A program made the position numbers and the translations under genes. A stretch of 35,348 bases of DNA from positions 1 to 35,348 of IMG/VR virus record IMGVR_UViG_3300042154_004775; one strand, written 5' to 3'. The DNA comes from a virus. The notes under the pieces were generated by a model. That model was not told the DNA's origin. It made no database searches and saw only the letters and a program-made list of their open reading frames with translations. Positions 8,646 to 17,800 of this stretch are shown here, one piece after another (positions within the stretch are counted from its first letter, which is position 1; each line of letters begins with the position of its first letter).

Positions 8646-10484
8646 TTAGTAGGTTCCGCCGTCAATAATGTCGGACACTTCTGGATGACCTTCAGCATTA
8701 ATCTGAAGGATACCAACACTTCCATTAACGGACGTGTAGGTAACAAAGTCCAGAGCCGGAGCAACGCCGGTAGAACCTTCCGTAGTAATTACGAAGGCAT
8801 TACCAGTAAGAGCATCGAGTCCGGTACCGCCAGAGGTAACCTCGAGCGGAGTAGTGCTGAGGGTAAGAGTTCCATCAACAGTAAGGTTACCACTTACGGT
8901 AACATTTGTTGTGGCTGCCCAACCTGCACTACCATTGGTAATACCGAATACAACTTCACCGGTGTCGGAATTAACAATTAGATCACCAGTAGTTGTGGTG
9001 ATTGTATTGAGTGTACCGTCGCCGCCAAGTTTAATGTTTCCAACTTCGGAAACAACAACATAGAGGCCATTGAATTCTGCATCACCCCAAGGTGTAGTGA
9101 ATTCATTTACGCCGGAGCCTGAGGTGCCGCTTGAACCGGTTTCAGTTTGAAATACAAAGCGTTTGCTTTGCATATCCATACCGAAGAAGCCTTCCTTCAC
9201 TACGCCACCTTGGCCATAGTAGAAAGCAATACCGCGGTCATTTGCATCGCCACCGGCAGTTGCATTTGAAGCAAGTTCCATTACCGGATCGGTAAGGGTG
9301 GTGACGGTTGTATTTACCTGAGTTGTGCTACCATTGACGGTAAGGTTACCAGCAACAATAAGGTTATGGTTAACAACGGTATCACCGGTGCCGGCACCGA
9401 TGCTGATAGAAGTGGCTGCACCGAAGGCGCTTACCGCGGTCGCCGTATCATTGAATAGATCAATTTGTGCGGTACCAGCAATGATTGCGTCATTGATTGT
9501 TGGGCTATTGTTGAATACAAGCTTTGCACCAGAGTTGTCGGTATCGTAACCGGTCTCATCGGTAATAACTCCTGCAAGTTCTGCAGAAGATGTGGCAGTA
9601 AAGAAATCAAGTTTGTCGGCGTCTGTTGCAACAGTTTCATCAATTGCGACTGAAACATTTACATTGCCGCCACTGTCGAGAGCAATAGTGACATCAATAC
9701 CGTCGCCGCCAATGAAGTCAAGTGACTTATTGAGGATGTCGAGGCTTGCGGTTGATGCAAAGTCTCCGTTGATTTCAATTGCGGTAGAAACCGATACGGT
9801 ATGAATTGCGGTAACAAGACCCTTTTCGTTAACAGTAATAACCGGAATTGCACCAGCATTACCGTATTCGCCTGCTGCGGTACCAAGTACAGTCGCAAGA
9901 GTCAGTTCGCCGGTATTGTCAATTGTGGCATCGCCGTCAATTGATTGATTCTTCCATTGTTCGGCACCGTTGTCGTAAATGAGAACCTGTGCATCACCAA
10001 GACCGCTACCATTAATTTGAACATCTCCGAGGTTATTGAGGAAAATGTTTGAACCATCGGTAATAGCATCGAAGACAGCTCTTGCTGTTGGAAGTTCGGT
10101 GTCAAGTGATTGATAATCAAGACCCGAGGTAATGATTGCCGTTACGGTTTGGTTAGAATTACCAGTGGTACCAAGTTGAAGACCTCCCGTCTTGATATTA
10201 GTAACCCAGCTGTTAACATCAACAAGGATTGCAGAATCCGCGGTAAGGGTACCACGGGTATGATCCATCATGTCGGTAAAATACTTACCGCCGATGACTA
10301 CCGGATCGACATTAGGAGTTCCGAAGCCGATGTAGAGTTTATCGCCACCAGCGCCAAGACCAGAATCGGTATGAGCTAGGAATGAATAAGCTAATTCACC
10401 TTGTTTAAGTACGTTTGTACCTGGTTGACCATTAGCGGTACTGTAACGTGTGAGGAGTGTTGTTCCTTTAACTGGAGTTGACAT
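8646..10484 (-). CDS. Fibre-like virion structural protein, 612 aa
   Basis: It is beta-rich, low in cysteine and repetitive in Thr, Asn, Gly and Val, as is typical of elongated trimeric phage appendages. The N-terminus (TTLLTRYSTANGQPG, then LKQGELAYSFLAHTDSG) resembles attachment segments of marine phage structural proteins. Around residues 370-460 it carries NLIVAGNLTVNGSTTQVNTT and LTDPVMELAS, then GIAFYYGQGG and a GFFGMD segment, a block I associate with pelagic phage fibre proteins. The last third is a run of NLTVDGT-type strands. No enzyme motif is present. It is the last gene before the terminator at 8603-8635 and is probably co-transcribed with the 72- and 114-aa genes from the late promoter at 11079. 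Exact virion location is unknown. Confidence 0.8.
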   Translation of the reverse strand: MSTPVKGTTLLTRYSTANGQPGTNVLKQGELAYSFLAHTDSGLGAGGDKLYIGFGTPNVDPVVIGGKYFTDMMDHTRGTLTADSAILVDVNSWVTNIKTGGLQLGTTGNSNQTVTAIITSGLDYQSLDTELPTARAVFDAITDGSNIFLNNLGDVQINGSGLGDAQVLIYDNGAEQWKNQSIDGDATIDNTGELTLATVLGTAAGEYGNAGAIPVITVNEKGLVTAIHTVSVSTAIEINGDFASTASLDILNKSLDFIGGDGIDVTIALDSGGNVNVSVAIDETVATDADKLDFFTATSSAELAGVITDETGYDTDNSGAKLVFNNSPTINDAIIAGTAQIDLFNDTATAVSAFGAATSISIGAGTGDTVVNHNLIVAGNLTVNGSTTQVNTTVTTLTDPVMELASNATAGGDANDRGIAFYYGQGGVVKEGFFGMDMQSKRFVFQTETGSSGTSGSGVNEFTTPWGDAEFNGLYVVVSEVGNIKLGGDGTLNTITTTTGDLIVNSDTGEVVFGITNGSAGWAATTNVTVSGNLTVDGTLTLSTTPLEVTSGGTGLDALTGNAFVITTEGSTGVAPALDFVTYTSVNGSVGILQINAEGHPEVSDIIDGGTY

Positions 10485-10503
10485 AATTTTTAAGAATTAA
10501 AGA

Positions 10504-10722
10504 TTAAAAGTAACCACCGCTAACGATTGTGTTAGGGTTGTTGGCTTCTGTTGTAGCTACGAATTTGTGGCGGGTGCCGTTGTAAATGAGCAGGGCTCCA
10601 TCCGATGCTTGGGATAGATCCATGTCAGATAGTTCTGCGAGCGAGATAGGTTTGCCGAGGGCTACAACTTTAGCTTGTATACCCGGATTAAGTGCAACTG
10701 TTGCTCTGATTGGTTGACTCAT
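10504..10722 (-). CDS. Small virion-associated protein, 72 aa
   Basis: Function unknown. It starts MSQPIRATVALNPG and continues with LAELSDMDLSQASDGALLIYNG, a motif also seen in larger phage fibre proteins, where it forms a short beta-hairpin region. Its start lies 1 nt past the stop of the upstream 114-aa gene, which suggests coupled translation. The IRATV..NP opening recurs in the 76-aa protein encoded at 14582-14812. Confidence 0.7.
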   Translation of the reverse strand: MSQPIRATVALNPGIQAKVVALGKPISLAELSDMDLSQASDGALLIYNGTRHKFVATTEANNPNTIVSGGYF

Positions 10723-10723
10723 G

Positions 10724-11068
10724 TTAGACTATTGGTTGAGTGACTCCTGGAGTAATTTCCACTTGTCCTTCTACTACACGTGTAACACTACCCGAAACAT
10801 CATGAACAATCTCTACGTCATAAACGTAGCGACCAGGCTTCATTATCCGCGTCTGTTCGTTTGTTAATGAAATTATAAGTGTGCCGGATTCTTCGGATTG
10901 AACTGCAGCTTCAAAATCTATTGCAGTGAGCGAAGTATATGTCTTCCGGATCTGTCCTCTGGCGCTGTAACCATCAAGATTCACGACTAAACCATCTCCG
11001 CCTTCAACGGTAATAGTAGAAGAAAAGTCGGAACCCTGATCGATTGAAATGTTTGCAAATACTGCCAT
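10724..11068 (-). CDS. Small beta-sandwich virion protein, 114 aa
   Basis: The sequence (ISIDQGSDFSSTITV, then NLDGYSARGQIRKTY, GRYVYDVEIV and VVEGQVEITPGVT) follows the pattern of short beta-sandwich proteins common in marine T4-like structural clusters. They resemble the N-terminal domain of baseplate upper proteins in other phages. It is probably a minor tail or fibre component. The ATG is preceded by an exact late promoter element 10 nt upstream and no Shine-Dalgarno, so it likely heads a transcript that continues through the 72- and 612-aa genes. Confidence 0.75.
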   Translation of the reverse strand: MAVFANISIDQGSDFSSTITVEGGDGLVVNLDGYSARGQIRKTYTSLTAIDFEAAVQSEESGTLIISLTNEQTRIMKPGRYVYDVEIVHDVSGSVTRVVEGQVEITPGVTQPIV

Positions 11069-11078
11069 GGATTGCTTC

Positions 11079-11086
11079 TATTTATA
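11079..11086 (-). promoter_or_regulatory. T4-type late promoter (TATAAATA), 10 nt before the 114-aa gene
   Basis: Exact TATAAATAG on the minus strand. Applying T4 spacing the start site falls about 5 nt before the ATG at 11068, leaving no room for a Shine-Dalgarno sequence. Confidence 0.75.
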
Positions 11087-11105
11087 TCAATAATTTATTG
11101 ATCAA

Positions 11106-12068
11106 TTAGAATGTAATACTGCCCGAACCACTCGTCCACTTGTAGATTTTTCTACCATTTGCAATGGTGAGAGTAAATGATCCAGATACCGATGCTGCAT
11201 TCGAATATTGTTGAGGATATGATATAATCACAACACCGGCTGCACCGCTACTTCCGAGGACACCATCTTCTTGACCAGGCGCGCCACCGCCACCGCCGCC
11301 TTGATTTGCAAATGGTGTGCCCGCCGCGACGCCCGCCCCGGCGCCGCTTCCTCCGCTACCACCACCCGCGCCGCCGCTGTTACCATAACCACCGCCTCCG
11401 CCACCACCGCCGTATGTTAGCGATGTTCCACTAATACTCGTAACTAATCCGTTGCCACCATTTCCTCCTAAGGTCGTTCCATTTTCTATGAAAGAAGCAG
11501 CAGAAGTTGCTCCGCCACCACCGCCGGCAGCAAAACCAGTCCCAGCGGCACCATTGTTACCTTGACCCGGAGTACCCAGACCTCCTGGGAACTGAAAAAG
11601 TGCAGTGCCGCCGCCCGAGCCACCATCTATTCCGCCGTTATTTCCGAAAGAACCAGCACCACCGCCAATTGTCACAATTGATGCAAAGCTTGAATTTTGT
11701 CCAGAAGTCGAGTCTACGCCTCCGGGATCAGCTGTCGTACGAGTACCTCCGCCACCGACGGTTATATTATAGGTAGTACCAGCCGATACCGAATAATCGG
11801 AAGTATATATGACGCCACCACCACCACCGCCGCCTCCAGCAAAACCGGATCTGCCTGCACCACCGCCACCGCCTGCAACAACCAAGACATCAAACAACGG
11901 TGTTCTATTACTCTTTCCGAGTAATTCAGAAAACTTGACGTCTCCTGTCGGCTGTCCAGCCAATGTTCGAACTGCCGCCGATAGCATTGAAATAGACACA
12001 TTTGACTCTATACCAAGTTCGGTCCGGACCTGAAATGCCGAAAGAGGAAATACTGATGGTAGTGCCAT
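11106..12068 (-). CDS. Glycine-rich tail-tip adhesin-like protein
   Basis: The 320-aa product begins with an attachment-type segment (residues about 10-52: VRTELGIESNVSISMLSAAV, then DVKFSELLGKS). It is then dominated by glycine runs from about residue 64 to 285 (GGGGGAGRSG, GGGGGGGG, GGGGGGGYGNSGG), and ends with a short beta domain (GVVIISYP to GSGSITF). Polyglycine-rich domains of this sort form polyglycine-II sandwiches in adhesins such as T-even gp38, where loops between Gly strands bind receptors. The comparison is by composition and layout only. It is directly downstream (1 nt) of the S74 fibre gene, as expected for an accessory adhesin. Confidence 0.75.
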   Translation of the reverse strand: MALPSVFPLSAFQVRTELGIESNVSISMLSAAVRTLAGQPTGDVKFSELLGKSNRTPLFDVLVVAGGGGGAGRSGFAGGGGGGGGVIYTSDYSVSAGTTYNITVGGGGTRTTADPGGVDSTSGQNSSFASIVTIGGGAGSFGNNGGIDGGSGGGTALFQFPGGLGTPGQGNNGAAGTGFAAGGGGGATSAASFIENGTTLGGNGGNGLVTSISGTSLTYGGGGGGGGYGNSGGAGGGSGGSGAGAGVAAGTPFANQGGGGGGAPGQEDGVLGSSGAAGVVIISYPQQYSNAASVSGSFTLTIANGRKIYKWTSGSGSITF

Positions 12069-12069
12069 A

Positions 12070-14598
12070 TTACTTCTTTAATTGAGCTTCAAGACTTTCA
12101 ACTTTTGCATTGAGCCCCTTGATTGCTTCAATGAGAAGTGGAACCATCTTGGCATAATCGATCGTCATATACGATTCATCAACCGGAGCATCTCTAATAA
12201 CTTCTGGAAGAACCTTAAGAACTTCTTGAGCAGAAACACCAACTCGTTGACCTTTATTTACAAGACCCAATTGTTGAGCAGTCTTGTTGTGTGTATAATA
12301 GAATCCGTTGAGTTGAAGAACTTTATTCAGAGCATCTGGAATGTTCCCAAAACGAGTCTTGAGTCGATCATCCGAAGTTCCGGCAGTAATGTCGCCCGTT
12401 GCTGTAATTGCGCCCGTAATTGAAAGACCGTTTGTTGCGCTAAGTGCGCCCGTAACGGCAAGACCACCAGTAACACCACCGGTGAGAGTAGTTGCACCAG
12501 TTACATTAAGAGTGCTATTTAATGTTGTGGCTCCATGAGCATAAAGCGTACCATCAACAATAAGAGTATAAGCACCACGATCAACACCATTGACGCCAAC
12601 AATTGTTTTTCCGTTTGAATTTACCTGAAGTTGATTATTGCCAGCGGTGGTAAAGAAAACAACGCTTGAAGCCTTAAGGACCAGTGGGCTATTTTGATTG
12701 TATGTTGAAACAATACCACTTGTTCCATCCCAACCATAAGCAAAATGGCTGGTCGAGCTTGTGCCAATTGAATTAAATACACTTGATCCGGAACCAGTGT
12801 ATTGAGCAATGCCGCCGATCCCTGGAATTGTAATTGAACCTGCGCTAAGTGCACCTGAGACATTAACAGCACTTACGCCAATAGTACCTGCACTAAAATT
12901 ACCAGAACCATCGCGCGCAACAATTGCTCCGGCAGTATTTGCCGACGTAGCATTTGATGTTACCGTAAAGGTTGAGTTGCCCGATTGATTTGCAGTAAAC
13001 GAAGCACTACCAGAAAGACCAGTACCGGATACGGCAAGTGAAAGAGTACCATCATTTGCAACATAAGTTTCGGGGGCGGTTGTTACGGCCTGAACATGCC
13101 CGTAAGTGTCAAAGGTGATACCCGTAACATACGTACGAGTTGTGGCTGTTACATTTCCGACAGAAGATGTATTTGCGTGCGAGAACGTAATTGTATCATT
13201 AGCAACATCCGTTGAAATTGTAATACCAATGGTCGAGTCAACCTGACCGGCAACAAATGTGAGTGTATCATCATTGCTATCTGCAACAACAGTGGATTGG
13301 TTTTGAACAGCAATATTCTTAAAGATATTCTGTGAAGTACCTCTATCGGCATTTGCAAGTGTAATAGTTGAGCCGGCTGCCTGATCAACGGTGAAACTGC
13401 CACCGCCGGAAAGACCGGTTCCAGCCGTTACATTCACTGTTGAATTGTTTGCAAGAGGCGTGGTACCGGTAATTGTGATACTGTCGGCGGCCGCATTTGT
13501 CGTAATTTGAATGTTTGATCCAGCGACCAGAGTAAGGGTATCATCATTGCTATCTGCAATAACCGTATCTCTACCAGAAACTGCAATTCTTTTGAAGATA
13601 GATTGTGAGCTACCTCGGTCTGTATTTGAAATAGTAAGCGACGCATTTTCCGATCCAGAACCTAAAACTTCAATACCAGAACCCGCTGAAGCTGCTGCGA
13701 CATAATTGCCCGTTGTATCAGTCCCAAGGGCAATCGAATTTGCTTGAATTACAGTATTTGCAATACTAAGTGTATATGTCTGTTGAGTAAAACCAGGACC
13801 GACAGAACCAACGTCTGTAATTGTAACACTCCCCGAACCAGCAATATCACCTGAAAGATTTACATTAATGACGGGTGAAGGTTTATTGGTTAGAGTATTA
13901 AAGTTCGATGAGAAATCAATTGCGCCTTGAAGTGTTGTTGCTCCACGAACAATGAGCCCACCTTCAACAACGGTATTACCTGTTGCATCATCAACAGAAA
14001 ATTTATCAACGCCGCCGCTGGTCTGAACTTTAAAATCGGCGCCTTTTACTGTTAATGAACCATTTACCAATGTTTCATCTCCAACGGCATTTCCTAGAGT
14101 TGTATTCCCTTGAACGCCAAGAGCGCCTTGAAGACTGGTAATACCTTGAACTCCTAAATTGCCGGTCAGATAAGCAGAAGCAAGATTTAAGCCACCTTGA
14201 ACGTCCAGTGTACCTTGTAATACTGTTGCACCCTGAACAGCTAAAGAACTCCCGAGTGTAGTTACACCTTGAACACCTAAAACGCCTTGAAGGTTTGTGG
14301 CACCTTGTACACCAAGTGTTCCTTGAACAGAGACATTACCAGAAAATCTTTTATTACCATTCAAGGTAATATCACTATTTCTAATTTCATTTGCGGCTCC
14401 GCGGAGCGATGTCGCGGTATAATTGGAAAGTTCTTCACCGCCAATATCTCCTTGGAGCTCATTGATTGCTGTAACCAGTGAACTATCATTGGCTATATTT
14501 GCATCTAAATTGGCAATGGTACCAACATCAGAAGAAATCGTATTCGTCTTCTGACGCCATGTTTCAAATGTATCTATGCGATTAACGGTTGTTGCCAT
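12070..14598 (-). CDS. Tail fibre with C-terminal S74 intramolecular chaperone
   Basis: This 842-aa fibre starts with a helical attachment segment (FETWRQKTNTISSDVG). A short Leu/Gly/Gln repeat follows (VQGTLGVQGATNLQG, about residues 90-170), then many Thr/Ser/Gly beta strands with two similar copies of an IFKxIAVxxxxTVxADSNDDTLTxVAG unit (about 336-470). The end carries an intramolecular chaperone/peptidase S74 domain: SDDRLKTRFGNI at about 742, with the Ser/Lys dyad of the family, then VGVSAQEVLKVLPEV, YAKMVPLLIEAIK and a terminal coiled coil. S74 domains help trimeric fibres fold and then cleave themselves off. Its start overlaps the upstream 76-aa gene by 17 nt. Confidence 0.9.
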   Translation of the reverse strand: MATTVNRIDTFETWRQKTNTISSDVGTIANLDANIANDSSLVTAINELQGDIGGEELSNYTATSLRGAANEIRNSDITLNGNKRFSGNVSVQGTLGVQGATNLQGVLGVQGVTTLGSSLAVQGATVLQGTLDVQGGLNLASAYLTGNLGVQGITSLQGALGVQGNTTLGNAVGDETLVNGSLTVKGADFKVQTSGGVDKFSVDDATGNTVVEGGLIVRGATTLQGAIDFSSNFNTLTNKPSPVINVNLSGDIAGSGSVTITDVGSVGPGFTQQTYTLSIANTVIQANSIALGTDTTGNYVAAASAGSGIEVLGSGSENASLTISNTDRGSSQSIFKRIAVSGRDTVIADSNDDTLTLVAGSNIQITTNAAADSITITGTTPLANNSTVNVTAGTGLSGGGSFTVDQAAGSTITLANADRGTSQNIFKNIAVQNQSTVVADSNDDTLTFVAGQVDSTIGITISTDVANDTITFSHANTSSVGNVTATTRTYVTGITFDTYGHVQAVTTAPETYVANDGTLSLAVSGTGLSGSASFTANQSGNSTFTVTSNATSANTAGAIVARDGSGNFSAGTIGVSAVNVSGALSAGSITIPGIGGIAQYTGSGSSVFNSIGTSSTSHFAYGWDGTSGIVSTYNQNSPLVLKASSVVFFTTAGNNQLQVNSNGKTIVGVNGVDRGAYTLIVDGTLYAHGATTLNSTLNVTGATTLTGGVTGGLAVTGALSATNGLSITGAITATGDITAGTSDDRLKTRFGNIPDALNKVLQLNGFYYTHNKTAQQLGLVNKGQRVGVSAQEVLKVLPEVIRDAPVDESYMTIDYAKMVPLLIEAIKGLNAKVESLEAQLKK

Positions 14599-14812
14599 TT
14601 TGGGAAGTGTTTAACAGTGATTGTACAAGTTCTTTTAATTGAGATACTTCGGATTTAAGAGTTTCAAGTTCCTGGTCTTTAACCTTATTGGCTTTTTTGA
14701 CCTGAAGTCTACGAAAATACTCATTCTTATTCTTATTTATTACGGCATTTGTGGACATATCCCGTTCTAGGGTGGGATTGTCCACAACCGTTGCTCGAAT
14801 CATTGGTCTCAT
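14582..14812 (-). CDS. Small coiled-coil virion-associated protein, 76 aa
   Basis: Function unknown. It begins MRPMIRATVVDNPTLERDMS, then TNAVINKNKNEYFRR, and ends in a charged heptad-like helix (LETLKSEVSQLKELVQSLL). Similar short proteins occur beside fibre genes in marine T4-like phages. It is wedged between the DUF4815 gene (stop and ATG share one base, TAATG) and the S74 fibre (17-nt overlap), so all three are probably translated in a coupled way. A link between fibre and baseplate is plausible but unproven. Confidence 0.75.
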   Translation of the reverse strand: MRPMIRATVVDNPTLERDMSTNAVINKNKNEYFRRLQVKKANKVKDQELETLKSEVSQLKELVQSLLNTSQNGNNR

Positions 14813-17800
14813 TAAGTAATGGCAATGGCTCTGAAGTCGCGGCAGGTTGGAACCCTTGATGAATTCTCCGAAGTAAAGGTAATCTTTACGGCAAATGCGG
14901 TAAATTCAACACCATTTAGATTTCCTGTTGCTTTTCCCTCGACTACTGAGGGTCCTTCGGTAATTGTATATTGAGCCTCGGTAAAGTCATTTGGATTGTC
15001 TGATGTTGGAATTGCAGAATCGGGTTCTTTTAATGTCCAACCAAGCGTTTCAAAGTTCGTGTCGGCACCGCTTGCAAGAACCTTGTACCACAACTTGATA
15101 CCGGTACCCGAGGGCTTGTTGACCAGAGTAAAGATATTCAGAGCGGTTGCAGGTTCATTAAGTTCAACCTTACGAGTGATGTATTTTGAAAGTACCGATC
15201 CACCGATTGCTTGAGTTTCAGCAACAAAGTTATGAACAACATTGTAACCTGAAGCCGCACTTCCAATGGGGTTGTCAATACGGTTTGCAATTGTTACAAC
15301 CGACATACGGTCAAGGTCAATTACGGGTGAGATGTTTTCAATTGCCGTTGTCATGACACCCTTCAGAATAAAGCTGTTCGAACCAGTCGATAGAGATGAA
15401 ACATTCGGAGCCGAAACAATTGTTTGCGGGCGAGTGAATTCTGTATTATCATTCACTTTAAGGTCAACGTAGGCAGAAACAGTGTGAGGAGTTTCACTTC
15501 CGGCAAGTGACTTACCGGTAGTGACCCTTGCAGCCCATGCAATATCAGTTGCCGGAATTAGTGATTGTTGAACAATAGGGTGAACAACATTAAAGGTTTT
15601 ATTCTCGGTTGCCGTGACTGCTGGAATTGCACCAGTGCCCGAACCCAATGGATCGGGGCTTCCGCCCCGACCGCTTGATGTAGCACTTGCCGCAACCTGA
15701 ATTGTATATGAATCAATTTCGGCTGATATAACACTGTGGGTTGTATTTAATTGAGTGACGGGAATACCATTCAGTGCGGTACCAGAATTTGCAGTTACAT
15801 TTGCAAGAGTTACAAATGATGAACCGGCAAAGTGGCCATGGTTCTTATGGTGGACACGTACGATATTGGAAGCATTGGTTGTTTGAATCGGATCAATATC
15901 AAGTGCGCGAACCGGAATGGTGCTGTTATTAAACACTGCGGTACCCGTCTGAGCAAATGCTGCACGGCGTAGGGTAAATTTAATATCCTTGGTTTGTTCT
16001 GGAGTCCAGGTAGACGCATTTGCCGATTTAAACATTACTCCATTGTAAGGCTGTTTTGTAATACGGTACGAAGGAGTTGTAATATCATATTCGCCAAGTT
16101 CCGAAACATAGATCTTATGTTTATCGGAATTACACATTACAACAAAACAATATTCGGCTCCCTGCATTAGATATACAGGTGATTCAAAGGTAAAGGTTGT
16201 CGCAATAGAAGCATTGGCAGAAACGGTAATGTCGGCTGCGCTCTTGACTGTTTGAGAGAACGGCACAACCGTTTGAGTTGGAGCTCCATTTACCATGGTA
16301 CGAATTTGTACGGTTACCGGAGCTGTATCATCTTTTTGTGCAAAGTAAATATCCAAAGAAGTTGCGAATATACCACCTGCTGTATCAATAATAAATGATT
16401 GAGCAAGAGGGTCAATGTAAAGTTCCTGGAACCCAGCCTGCTGTCTCCACCACCAATCGGGTGAAGGCCAAGTATCTGCAGTGGGACTAGGGATAGCATT
16501 ATCGGGACCCGTAACACCGACAACTGGCCAATTAGGAACTGCTCCCGTACCGGTACCGATATCCGGATTGCCGGTAACAGTATCATCTTTTGGAGGAAGA
16601 CCGGAACCATTAACGGTCGGATTTGCGGTATTACCCGGAGGAGTCTGTACCGGAACAGGCTGAGTTGGAAGAGGTATGTGCCATTCGTAAGTCTGTCTAA
16701 CGGTAGTATTGCTTTGTGTGTCAACTGTAACACGCTGGTCGTTAACGGCGCTGCGACTAATCTGAGGAACACGTGTTGACACGACCTGGTTCTCGACCGT
16801 ATTCATTATGCCCTGAGCATAATAAACAGTTTCTGCACTTGTTTCCGTACCTTTTAGGTCATTAGTAGAACTATTCGTAAGTCGGAAAATGCGAGAACCC
16901 GTTTTGAATTTGAGAACACTTGTGTTTGGAATTACGAATGAACCCTGAAGGTCTCCGTTTGCATCGGTGATAAGATTTGAGCTACCATCCGGATGGCCCG
17001 TTGCATTAAAATAATTTGAAGAATTGGTGCTGCTGGAATAATTTACAAACGTATCGGAAGTCACATAATCGGCCATAGGAATACTATCGAAAAAGGCATA
17101 TACCTTCGTATTCGGTTTCATCCGGCTTGCTTTAAAGTAAATCTTACGCGAGCGAATGAATGGGACGAAATTGACTTCGACCACTCTGTCACCCATATTT
17201 GTGGTAACAGTATCTGGTACAATAGAAGTGCGTACACCATTACGCGATAGATTGGTTGTGTTGGTTGTAGTAATTGTTGTTGCCGTATCAGTAACCGTAA
17301 TCAATGGGCTTGCATCATATACTGTGGTTCGAGTATCTACATTTTGCGTAGAACCTGTCCAATTGGTTCTCCATTCGTTCCATACGGTACCAATTGCACC
17401 CGAAGCATCGAGCATTTGAACCAGAGTGTCGTAAATACCCGTCTGGTCGATAATAACATCGGGGGCTCGTAGTGTTTCTTTCCATTCATCTGTATTCGGA
17501 GATAGAATAAGGTCGCCGGTCCAGCTGAATACATTGTATGGATTTACAAATTCCGCGTATGATGAATAGGGCTGCTCAATATATCTTGATTGGTAATAAT
17601 TGAGTGTAAGAAGTGAGCCTGTTTTACGGAGACCGCTTGATGCACTTTCATTCCAAAGGAGCCGTGTATTATCCTCAAAGAACATTGGGCGTAAACGACC
17701 CTGTTCTTTATCCATCGAGACGCTATAATCGGGGTGCGTGATTGCACCAATGTTATGACCATAGAAGCTATCAACAACAAAGCCGTTCTTGTAACGAACA

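Noticed and set aside
11086-11102. ATCAATAA/TTATTGAT palindrome after the glycine-rich gene as a terminator
   Set aside because: The stem is almost all A/T, the loop would be too small, there is no U-tract, and it abuts the late promoter; chance is likely.
14728-14740. AATAAATA on the minus strand as a promoter for the S74 fibre
   Set aside because: It mismatches the first base and lies inside the 76-aa gene about 130 nt from the fibre start; too weak to list.
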